Source: Sutcliffiella horikoshii (GTDB lineage Bacteria; Bacillota; Bacilli; Bacillales; Bacillaceae_I). Taken from it: a DNA stretch of 64,000 nt. The notes beneath the pieces were generated by a model. It was not told where the DNA came from. It made no database searches and saw only the letters and a list, made by a program, of their open reading frames with translations. The stretch is from assembly GCA_001636495.1 (NCBI GenBank), contig KV440964.1, positions 2,930,666 through 2,994,665 on the forward strand, in the 5' to 3' direction. Positions 56,632 to 64,000 of the stretch are shown here, one piece after another. Each line of letters opens with the position of its first letter. The first letter of the stretch is position 1. The translations under genes and the position numbers were made by a program.

Positions 56632-56762
56632 CCCAGTAGATTTCCGTTCCAGGTGTTCGCTTTCCGAGGGGCGATGCTTGAGCCTCCTCACAACGCTTCA
56701 GGGGTCTCAACCTACCGCTACCTCCCGCTGGAGTCTCACACCTTGCACTCCAATCTACTGGG
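56632..56762. repeat. Family-A palindromic repeat, uninterrupted copy
   Basis: The 131-base unit has 11-bp perfect inverted ends CCCAGTAGATT/AATCTACTGGG. Interior blocks match the copy at 33011-33372: TTCCGTTCCAGGTGTTCGC, GATGCTTGAGCCTCCTC, GGGGTCTCAA, CTCCCGCTGGAGTCTCACAC and CTTGCACT. The end arms differ from the other copy at several bases, but both arms changed together and still pair. It lies inside the predicted coaBC leader. Confidence 0.85.
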
Positions 56763-56823
56763 TAGAATAGAAAATTACTATTAAAAAACTCTTTTAGCAT
56801 AATTGATGTGTTCTTCTGCATTA

Positions 56824-56851
56824 ATAATACTATGCAATTCAACAATGTCAT
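56824..56851 (-). promoter_or_regulatory. Possible sigma-A promoter of coaBC
   Basis: ATGACA (56846-56851), 16 bases and TATTAT (56824-56829). It lies between the two repeats in the 614-base rpoZ-coaBC gap. If used, the family-A palindrome falls in the 5' leader. Confidence 0.4.
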
Positions 56852-56947
56852 AAGTAAAGAGTACTATTGCATTATTGTTTTGAACTATAAATAGTCTAAG
56901 CTATGTAAAAAATCAGTTGATGAAGTGGAAGTCGCGCAGCAAAGGAG

Positions 56948-57147
56948 ACCACTAAAAACCTAAAACGTATAATGATTAATGATTTCTAGCTGTGGATTGG
57001 AGCAAATGGCGTAGACTCCTGCTGGGGAGTAGCGACAATCTTGAGACCCCGCAGTGAAACGAGGAGGCTCAAGGTCGCCCCGCGGAAAGCGGAGCCATTT
57101 GCGGAAATCAACAGCGGTCTCTGACCAAAACCAAAAATTACTTTTCA
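56948..57147. repeat. Family-B palindromic repeat, second copy (opposite orientation)
   Basis: The core 56989-57115 is the reverse complement of the element inside the fabG-acpP gap: GGATTGGAGCAAATGGCG, GCGACAATCTTGAGACCCCG, GAGGCTCAAGGTCGCCCCG and ATTTGCGGAAATCAACAGC. The flanks also match beyond the core (CCACTAAAAACCTAAAA on the left, TTACTTTTCACT on the right), as degraded versions of the 13-bp terminal repeats. Confidence 0.8.
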
Positions 57148-57153
57148 CTCACT

Positions 57154-57190
57154 AAAAAAATAACAACCTATCTCTAGGTTGTTATTTTTA
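57154..57190 (-). terminator. Terminator after rpoZ
   Basis: TAACAACCTA and TAGGTTGTTA pair exactly around a 4-base loop, flanked by A-run and T-run, abutting the rpoZ stop. It implies that coaBC needs its own promoter. Confidence 0.92.
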
Positions 57191-57421
57191 CTTGTGATTA
57201 AGAATGCCTTCGCTTCTTTCTGCAGTTTTGATTGTTTTGGCAGATAGTAGTCCCGCGTCAATCTCTTCAAGGGCTTTCCCTACGAACTTATGGGAAACTG
57301 TTTTTTCGATCATTTGATCATTCACCTGTTGAAGTTCGCGCGCACGTCTGGCGGAAACTGTTACAAGTGTATATTTTGAGTCCAACTTTTGCATCAGTGA
57401 GTCAATGGATGGGTATAGCAT
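57188..57421 (-). CDS. rpoZ: DNA-directed RNA polymerase subunit omega
   Basis: 77 residues from the ATG at 57421 ([20 protein letters not shown]), with GGAGG 9 bases upstream. The long upstream reading frame overlaps gmk and is not the start. The omega motif [12 protein letters not shown] is present. It is one base after gmk. It stabilises the beta' subunit. Confidence 0.96.
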   Translation of the reverse strand: MLYPSIDSLMQKLDSKYTLVTVSARRARELQQVNDQMIEKTVSHKFVGKALEEIDAGLLSAKTIKTAERSEGILNHK

Positions 57422-57422
57422 A

Positions 57423-58052
<630 letters not shown>

Positions 58053-58316
58053 CTACCCTTCATCAGACATATCATCTTTATTTACCAGTCGTTGTGCAAC
58101 AGTTTCCGGCTGCACCGCCGATAAGATAACATGATCGCTATCCATTATTAGTACTGCTCTAGTTCGTCTTCCATAGGTTGCATCTATTAGCATTCCCTGA
58201 TCTCTCGCATCTTGGATGATTCGTTTGATCGGAGCAGATTCAGGACTAACAATAGATATGATACGGTTTGCTGATACGATGTTTCCAAAGCCAATATTTA
58301 TCAACTTTATACTCAT
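58053..58316 (-). CDS. remA: Extracellular matrix regulator RemA
   Basis: 87 residues from the ATG at 58316 ([20 protein letters not shown]), with AGGTG 6 bases upstream; a GTG three codons earlier is a poorer choice. RemA activates biofilm matrix and osmoprotection genes in B. subtilis by binding clustered sites. It lies between yicC and gmk as in B. subtilis. Confidence 0.96.
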   Translation of the reverse strand: MSIKLINIGFGNIVSANRIISIVSPESAPIKRIIQDARDQGMLIDATYGRRTRAVLIMDSDHVILSAVQPETVAQRLVNKDDMSDEG

Positions 58317-58376
58317 GGGTTCCACCTCTAGTTACAAACTCTATTCTAACCGTGTTTTTTGGTTGGTAATCAACGA

Positions 58377-59252
58377 TTATTCAATGTTTTGCACCTGTTC
58401 TTTAATTTTTTCCAGGCACGCTTTCATTTCGACTACCAAATTTGCAATCTTTGCGTCATTAGCCTTGGAGCCGATGGTATTCACTTCCCTGTTCAATTCC
58501 TGGACAAGAAAATCAAGCTTCCTGCCCACAGGAGCAGTCGACTGAAGGGACTGGGTGAATTGACCAAGGTGGCTATGAATTCGTTTCAGTTCTTCATTAA
58601 TGTCCGCTCTGTCCGCAAATATGGCAGCCTCTGCCATAATCCGTTGTTCATCAATCTGGGAACCGATGAATTCCTTCATCTTTTTCTCTAGTCGATTACG
58701 GTAGGCAACCACCACCGCCGGAGCAAACTGTTGAAGCTGTTGGGCCATGTTTTCGATATATGTAAGGTGACTGATAATGTCCTCTTTCAGCTGTTCCCCT
58801 TCAAGGATCCGCATGGAAACTAATTGCTCTGTCGCCAATAGCACCTGTTCGAGCAGTGATTTTTCTATCGCTTCCATACCGGCCTGAGCCTCTTTTATGG
58901 TAAAAACATTCTCTAGTTTAAGTATATCATTAATTTCGATGGAACCGGAAATTTGATATCTATCCTTTACTTTATATAATGCGTCTATGTATGCAGAGAG
59001 CAATTGCCAATCTACATCCAATTGATTCTCATGGATGTCATGCCCTTCGATGGTAATAAAGATCTCGACTCTCCCTCTTTGCAGATAAGAGCCTACTGCT
59101 TTTTTCATCTTTTCTTCCATTGCTAGAAACTGCTTAGGCATTCTAATATTAATTTCACAAAAGCGGTGGTTGACAGATTTCATTTCGACAAGAATCTGAT
59201 ACGCCTCTTGTCTAGCTTCCGCCCGTCCAAAGCCTGTCATACTTTTCACCAT
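58377..59252 (-). CDS. yicC: YicC/YloC family endoribonuclease
   Basis: 291 residues from the ATG at 59252 (MVKSMTGFGRAEAR), B. subtilis length. The N-terminal YicC domain (VEMKSVNHRFCEINIRMP) and C-terminal DUF1732-type domain (GRKLDFLVQELNREVNTIGS, KANDAKI) are both present. Members act as endoribonucleases on structured RNA and small RNAs. It lies 60 bases upstream of remA. Confidence 0.94.
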   Translation of the reverse strand: MVKSMTGFGRAEARQEAYQILVEMKSVNHRFCEINIRMPKQFLAMEEKMKKAVGSYLQRGRVEIFITIEGHDIHENQLDVDWQLLSAYIDALYKVKDRYQISGSIEINDILKLENVFTIKEAQAGMEAIEKSLLEQVLLATEQLVSMRILEGEQLKEDIISHLTYIENMAQQLQQFAPAVVVAYRNRLEKKMKEFIGSQIDEQRIMAEAAIFADRADINEELKRIHSHLGQFTQSLQSTAPVGRKLDFLVQELNREVNTIGSKANDAKIANLVVEMKACLEKIKEQVQNIE

Positions 59253-59272
59253 TATACTCACTTCCGTTCTGA

Positions 59273-59281
59273 AGTATAGCA
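59273..59281 (-). promoter_or_regulatory. Possible extended -10 promoter of yicC
   Basis: TGC-TATACT (extended -10) lies 21 bases before the yicC start, with no clear -35. The remainder of the 257-base gap to the ATPase shows only AT-rich sequence and the ATPase terminator. Confidence 0.35.
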
Positions 59282-59473
59282 GAGCTGTTTTTTAAAAAAA
59301 TTGAGTAGTTAACTGGCTATTCTTGATGCTAAGCAACCACTATATTAGCATTGTTTTCCCCATTTTAAAAGCTATTTTTATGCTTGCAGCACGAATTCCT
59401 TCATTCCATTTGAAACAACTCAGACATCCTGATATACCAGAGCCCAAACAAACCACTCACTAGAAAGAAGGAA

Positions 59474-59502
59474 AAGGCAATAGAGAAAACCTCTACTACC
59501 TT
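59474..59502 (-). terminator. Terminator after the Ca2+ ATPase gene
   Basis: AAGGTAGTAGAG pairs with CTCTATTGCCTT (two G-U) around a 5-base loop, followed by TTCCTTC. It lies 8 bases past the stop. Confidence 0.65.
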
Positions 59503-59509
59503 TCATAAA

Positions 59510-62197
59510 TTATACCATATTCTTTTTTGCTTTTCCTGTAAAAAGAGTACCCACAAGCAAAAATGTTGGGAGGGAAGCCATTCCCAGAATCAACAACCAC
59601 TCTTTTGGATCAAGTGCCACTGTATGGAAAATACCCTGCAGTGGTGGATAATAGATGACAATTAACATCAGGATGATACTAGAGATAACTGCAGCAACTA
59701 GGTACATATTCTGGAATGGGTTGCGATGGAAAATCGACCTTTCACTTCTGCAGTCAAATACATGGATGAGCTGCGCCATGACAAGTGTCGCAAAAGCAAC
59801 CGTCTGGGCATACATTAAATTGTCCGGATGTTGCTTATAGACAATGATGAACGCAATCAGTGTGGCCAGTCCGATAAGGAATCCACGTGATACGATTTTC
59901 CACCATAGCCCTCTCGCAAATACTCCTTCACGAGGATGTCTAGGCTTACGCTTCATTACGTCACCTTCTGCCTGATCAAGACCCAGCGCCATGGCAGGAA
60001 GTCCATCTGTTACGAGATTCACCCATAAAATCTGGATTGGAACAAGCGGCAGCGGCAATGCCAAAAGCATGGCGAATAGCATCACTAGAATTTCACCGAC
60101 GTTTGAAGCCAGCAGATAGCGGATGAACTTTCTTATATTTTCATAGATGTTTCGCCCTTCCTTGATGGCTGATTTGATGGTGGCGAAATTGTCATCCAGC
60201 AGGACAAGCGAAGAAGCTTCCTTGGCCACATCCGTTCCGGTAATACCCATTGCTATTCCGATATCTGATGCTTTTATTGCCGGAGCGTCGTTCACCCCGT
60301 CCCCGGTCATTGCAACAATATGGCCTTTCTTCTGGAGAGCTTTTACGATGGACAGCTTATGCTGAGGCGAAACTCTGGCGAACACGTACACATCGTCCAC
60401 CATGTCCTCGAGCTGATCCTGTGTCATCGTTTGAAGTGTTTTTCCTTCGAGCACCTTTCCTCCCATCGGAAGAATACCGATTTCGGTTGCAATTGCTTTT
60501 GCCGTCACAATATGATCCCCAGTGATCATGACCGTCCTGATCCCTGCCTCTTTACACTCCCTGACAGCCTGTTTCACTTCCGGGCGAGGAGGGTCGATCA
60601 TCCCCTGGATTCCGATAAACACCAAGTCCTTTTCAATGTCTTTTTCTAACATAGAATGATGGAAATTGGATATTGGCTTAAATGCGACGGCGATATTTCT
60701 TAGTGCTTGTGAAGCCAATGTATGAACCATCTCTTTTACGATGTTTTCATATTTGGCTGAGAAGAGCTCTCTTTTTCCGTCCCATAGTAGCGCTTCACTT
60801 ACATTTGTAATTACATCTGGTGCACCCTTGGTTATAACAAACATATTACCCTGCTTGTCTTTTACGACAATACTCATCATTTTTCTTTCCGAATCAAACG
60901 GATATTCTTTCACTATCTGGAATTCGCTTAAAAGACTTTCACGAGTGTACCCTGCCTTCATGGCGGCGACGGCTAGGGCCCCTTCTGTTGGATCACCATC
61001 AAGGATATACTGTTTGTTTTTCTGTATGATGTTAGCATGATTACATAACAGCCCGAATGTCAACAGCTGTTGGAGAGATTTGTTTTTACTTGAGCTCATC
61101 TCCCCCTCTGCATGAAAGTCGCCTTTTGGTTCATACCCGTTACCGGTCACACTCCATGTTGTTCCTCCAGACCAAACATGTGTCACTGTCATTTTGTTCT
61201 GGGTGAGCGTTCCTGTTTTATCTGAACAAATGACAGACGCACATCCAAGCGTCTCTACGGCTGGCAGCTTTCTGACTATGGACTTCTGCTTGATCATCCT
61301 TTGGACACCAAGGGACAGGGCAACCGTCACAATCGCCGGCAAACCTTCCGGGATAGCTGCTACAGCCAAAGAAACACCGGCAAGAAACATATCATATAAG
61401 CTATGGCCCTGCAGCACTCCCACTACAACGACCAGCATTGTGAGGATCAAGGCAACCGTAATCAATATCTTTCCGAGCTGCTCTAGCTTCCTTTGCAGTG
61501 GAGTAATGGTTGTTTCGGCAGATTGCAGCAAGTCGGCAATTTGCCCCATGGCGGTGTTCATTCCTGTGGCAACTACTACACCTACTCCGGTTCCGCGCGT
61601 TACAAGCGTCCCCATGAAGGCCATATTTTCCTGATCCCCAATGGCAACATCTGAACCATGTACAGGTTTATCGCTCTTTACCGACGGAACTGATTCACCC
61701 GTTAAAGCGGACTCTTCAATTTCCAGTGAACTGGCCTGTACAATCCGAAGATCTGCACCGATCCGGTCACCACTTCCAAACTTAATAATGTCACCTACAA
61801 CCACTTCCTTTGATGCCACTTTACGCCATTCCTTCTCCCTGAGCACTATCACCTGGGGAGCAGACAGTTCTTTCAGGGCCTGAAGAGATTTCTCCGCCTT
61901 TCTCTCCTGAAAAAATCCCAGAAAAGCATTAATGACAACGATAGCAATGATGGCAACTGCATCAATATATTCACCAAGAAGCCCAGATATCAATGTTGCC
62001 GCAAGTAATACAACCACCATGAAATCCTTGAACTGCTCTAAAAACAATAAAAAGGCGTTCGGCCGCTCCGCCTCTTGAAGTTCATTCGTCCCGTACTGCA
62101 ACAGACGATTTTTTGCTTCATTTTCGCTTAACCCTGCTTCTAAATCTGAATTGATCTGTTCTTCGACTTCATCTGCTCTCATTTCATGCCATTTCAT
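59510..62197 (-). CDS. yloB: Calcium-translocating P-type ATPase (YloB)
   Basis: 895 residues from the ATG at 62197, with GAGGTGG upstream. SERCA-like: N-terminal actuator loop SLEIEESALTGESVP, membrane motif IPEGLPAIVTVALS, phosphorylated aspartate in CSDKTGTLTQNKM, KGAPDVI, MTGDGVNDAPAIKASDIG, and six further membrane helices at the end. It expels Ca2+; B. subtilis YloB is spore-associated. It is divergent from rqcH across a 157-base gap. Confidence 0.95.
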   Translation of the reverse strand: MKWHEMRADEVEEQINSDLEAGLSENEAKNRLLQYGTNELQEAERPNAFLLFLEQFKDFMVVVLLAATLISGLLGEYIDAVAIIAIVVINAFLGFFQERKAEKSLQALKELSAPQVIVLREKEWRKVASKEVVVGDIIKFGSGDRIGADLRIVQASSLEIEESALTGESVPSVKSDKPVHGSDVAIGDQENMAFMGTLVTRGTGVGVVVATGMNTAMGQIADLLQSAETTITPLQRKLEQLGKILITVALILTMLVVVVGVLQGHSLYDMFLAGVSLAVAAIPEGLPAIVTVALSLGVQRMIKQKSIVRKLPAVETLGCASVICSDKTGTLTQNKMTVTHVWSGGTTWSVTGNGYEPKGDFHAEGEMSSSKNKSLQQLLTFGLLCNHANIIQKNKQYILDGDPTEGALAVAAMKAGYTRESLLSEFQIVKEYPFDSERKMMSIVVKDKQGNMFVITKGAPDVITNVSEALLWDGKRELFSAKYENIVKEMVHTLASQALRNIAVAFKPISNFHHSMLEKDIEKDLVFIGIQGMIDPPRPEVKQAVRECKEAGIRTVMITGDHIVTAKAIATEIGILPMGGKVLEGKTLQTMTQDQLEDMVDDVYVFARVSPQHKLSIVKALQKKGHIVAMTGDGVNDAPAIKASDIGIAMGITGTDVAKEASSLVLLDDNFATIKSAIKEGRNIYENIRKFIRYLLASNVGEILVMLFAMLLALPLPLVPIQILWVNLVTDGLPAMALGLDQAEGDVMKRKPRHPREGVFARGLWWKIVSRGFLIGLATLIAFIIVYKQHPDNLMYAQTVAFATLVMAQLIHVFDCRSERSIFHRNPFQNMYLVAAVISSIILMLIVIYYPPLQGIFHTVALDPKEWLLILGMASLPTFLLVGTLFTGKAKKNMV

Positions 62198-62244
62198 CTG
62201 TCCCACCTCACAACCTTTGCACAAAATCTATCTACCAAAGCATA

Positions 62245-62260
62245 TTCGGACTCGTCCAAA
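62245..62260. promoter_or_regulatory. TTCGGAC/GTCCAAA dyad between yloB and rqcH
   Basis: TTCGGAC and GTCCAAA face each other across TC, an inverted pair of the same heptamer repeated at 43395-43602. It lies between the divergent genes. It may be chance. Confidence 0.4.
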
Positions 62261-62267
62261 AAAATGA

Positions 62268-62306
62268 TATACTTTTTGGGCGTTTCCAGGATTGTTGAGC
62301 TATAAT
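62268..62306 (+). promoter_or_regulatory. Candidate rqcH promoter hexamers
   Basis: An extended -10 (TGA-TATACT, hexamer 62268-62273) and a perfect TATAAT (62301-62306) both lie before rqcH; neither has a strong -35 at 17 bases. Confidence 0.35.
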
Positions 62307-62354
62307 GGGAAAAGAAATATCCTAGTTATGAGTGCAGAAGGGAAGTTTACATAT

Positions 62355-64000
62355 ATGAGTTTTGATGGAATTTTTACATACGCAATGACTAACGAGCTGA
62401 AGGAGAAGCTTGAAAGCGGAAGGATTACGAAGATCTACCAGCCTTATAAAAATGAGCTTGTGCTCACCATTCGCTCTGGACGGACAAATCATAAGTTGCT
62501 CATCAGTGCCCACCCAAGCTATGCAAGGATGCATTTGACAGAGGAATCCTACGAGAATCCATCCGAGCCGCCTATGTTTTGCATGCTCCTGCGAAAGCAT
62601 CTTGAAGGAAGTATCATCACAAGCATCCATCAAGTGGACATGGACCGGATCATTGTCTTTGATGTTAAAGCACGAAACGAAATAGGAGACGTTTCCTACA
62701 AACAACTAATTGTAGAAATCATGGGGCGCCACTCCAATATCATTTTCATCGATAAAGAAAAGCAGATGATTCTAGATAGCATCAAGCATGTCCCGATGGC
62801 ACAAAACAGGCACCGAAGCCTGACACCGGGCCAAACCTATGTCCTTCCACCTGCTCAGGATAAAATAAATCCATTTGAAGCAACAGAAGAAACCGTACAA
62901 AGGAAACTGGACTATATCGGTGGAAAACTCGATAAGCAGCTTGTGAGCACTTTTGCCGGCGTATCCCCTTTATTCGCCAAAGAAGCTGTCCATCTGGCTG
63001 GACTTGCTAATCGAGACACCCTTCCCAAAAGCTTTATTGCATTAGTGGATAAAATAAAAAATGGGGACTTCTCCCCTCAAATCATTACAGCAAATAACAA
63101 AGAGGTCTTTTACTTACTTGATCTAACCCATCTTAAGGGAGAAAGCAAACGATACTCCACCTTAAGCGAAACACTTGACCGTTTCTATTTCGGAAAAGCA
63201 TCAAGAGACAGGGTCAAACAGCAGGCCAACGATCTGGAACGTTTTATCACAAACGAAATCCAGAAGAATGAGAAGAAAATCGTGAAACTCGAACAGACAC
63301 TAGTGGATGCAAGGGACGCGGAGAAGTTCCAATTATATGGGGAACTCCTCACCGCAAACCTTTATCAAATCTCCCGAGGGGATTCCGAAGTAACCGTCGT
63401 GAACTATTATGATGAAGATGGAGGAAACATTACCATTGCGCTTGACCCGCAACGGTCACCTTCAAGCAACGCACAACGTTACTTCAACAAATACCAGAAA
63501 GCGAAGAACTCTCTGGCTATCGTGGAAGAGCAAATCGAAAAAGCGAAGGCAGAAATCGATTATTTCGAAATGCTGAACCAGCAGGTGGAAACGGCCTCCC
63601 CTAAGGATATTCAAGAAATTCGGGAAGAACTGATGGAGGAAGGCTACTTGCGCATGAAACAGAAACGCAAAAAGATCAAGCCACAAAAACCAGTTCTTGA
63701 AAGCTACACCGCTAGCGACGGAACAGAAATTCTGGTTGGGAAAAACAACAAACAAAACGACCATCTTACCAACAGAATTGCACGCCGAGACGACGTTTGG
63801 CTCCATACAAAAGATATACCCGGTTCCCATGTCGTCATCAGAAATCCCGAACCGACAGAAGACACGATCAAGGAAGCTGCTACCATTGCGGCCTACTTCA
63901 GCAAGGCACGCCATTCAAGCTCCGTTCCGGTCGACTTTACCAAAGTAAGGCATGTAAAAAAACCTTCCGGATCCAAGCCGGGATTTGTCATCTATGACCA
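62355..64000 (+). CDS. rqcH: Rqc2 homologue RqcH (ribosome-associated quality control), C-terminus cut by window edge
   Basis: An open frame from the ATG at 62355 reaches the edge (548 codons; the B. subtilis protein is about 570). The NFACT-N domain holds D97-R98 ([11 protein letters not shown]), the pair needed for alanine tailing in B. subtilis RqcH. A long coiled coil (about 290-440) leads to the NFACT-R domain with [33 protein letters not shown]. It binds obstructed 50S subunits and adds alanine tails as degrons. Formerly annotated FbpA (fibronectin-binding). Confidence 0.97.
   Translation, partial: MSFDGIFTYAMTNELKEKLESGRITKIYQPYKNELVLTIRSGRTNHKLLISAHPSYARMHLTEESYENPSEPPMFCMLLRKHLEGSIITSIHQVDMDRIIVFDVKARNEIGDVSYKQLIVEIMGRHSNIIFIDKEKQMILDSIKHVPMAQNRHRSLTPGQTYVLPPAQDKINPFEATEETVQRKLDYIGGKLDKQLVSTFAGVSPLFAKEAVHLAGLANRDTLPKSFIALVDKIKNGDFSPQIITANNKEVFYLLDLTHLKGESKRYSTLSETLDRFYFGKASRDRVKQQANDLERFITNEIQKNEKKIVKLEQTLVDARDAEKFQLYGELLTANLYQISRGDSEVTVVNYYDEDGGNITIALDPQRSPSSNAQRYFNKYQKAKNSLAIVEEQIEKAKAEIDYFEMLNQQVETASPKDIQEIREELMEEGYLRMKQKRKKIKPQKPVLESYTASDGTEILVGKNNKQNDHLTNRIARRDDVWLHTKDIPGSHVVIRNPEPTEDTIKEAATIAAYFSKARHSSSVPVDFTKVRHVKKPSGSKPGFVIYD

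Noticed and set aside
63462-63914. 150-residue frame antisense to rqcH
   Set aside because: Shadow of the RqcH coding region, which has clear family motifs.

Overview
The window reads as a chromosomal core segment from a spore-forming, flagellated Gram-positive bacterium of the Bacillaceae. Three things point there: the gene order follows the Bacillus subtilis block from rqcH (yloA) to the fla/che operon almost gene for gene; the sporulation gene spoVM is present; and there are CodY, FapR, RemA and PrkC/PrpC orthologues. I cannot name the species. Differences from B. subtilis as I remember it: lepB lies between rplS and rbgA, no ylqD lies between khpA and rimM, a 59-residue unknown protein lies between rpe and thiN, and GC-rich palindromic repeats sit inside operons. 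All genes are on the minus strand except rpmB and rqcH.

Layout, left to right (the reverse of transcription for most genes). 1-7160: the start of the fla/che operon (flgB, flgC, fliE, fliF, fliG, fliH, fliI, fliJ, a MotE-like protein, and the first 56 codons of fliK). 7361-11125: xerC-hslV-hslU-codY, ended by a strong terminator. 11190-16087: trmFO, topA and dprA. 16164-18245: sucCD, with a CcpA (cre) site in the leader. 18473-21791: rbgA, rnhB and the FliK-like/FlhB-like pair ylqG-ylqH. 21910-26872: lepB, rplS, trmD, rimM, khpA, rpsP, ffh and ylxM (ribosome assembly, tRNA modification, protein export). 27011-32463: ftsY, smc and rnc. 32706-36754: the fatty-acid operon fapR-plsX-fabD-fabG-acpP with a FapR operator on its promoter. 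36824-42642: recG, sdaAA/sdaAB, fakA and yloU. 43007-43195: rpmB on the plus strand. 43676-49065: spoVM, thiN, a small unknown gene, rpe, rsgA, prkC and prpC. 49075-59252: rlmN, rsmB, fmt, def, priA, coaBC, rpoZ, gmk, remA and yicC. 59510-64000: a Ca2+ P-type ATPase, divergent from rqcH, which runs off the right edge.

The genes are mainly housekeeping: translation and its quality control (fmt/def, rlmN, rsmB, rsgA, rbgA, rimM, trmD, rqcH), chromosome maintenance (priA, recG, smc, topA, xerC, dprA), lipid supply (fapR regulon, fakA), carbon and nitrogen control (codY, sucCD, sdaAB/AA) and motility.

The unusual material is non-coding. (i) A 21-bp-periodic array of ten TTYGGACA motifs (43395-43602) lies between the convergent genes rpmB and spoVM; the one irregular spacing is 32 bp, about three helical turns. 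(ii) Two related families of palindromic repeats occur. One family-B unit with 13-bp terminal inverted repeats is inserted inside a family-A unit between fabG and acpP. Further copies lie between rpoZ and coaBC, and a deleted remnant lies after lepB. The terminal arms differ between copies but still pair within each copy. (iii) Several operator-like dyads are noted individually.
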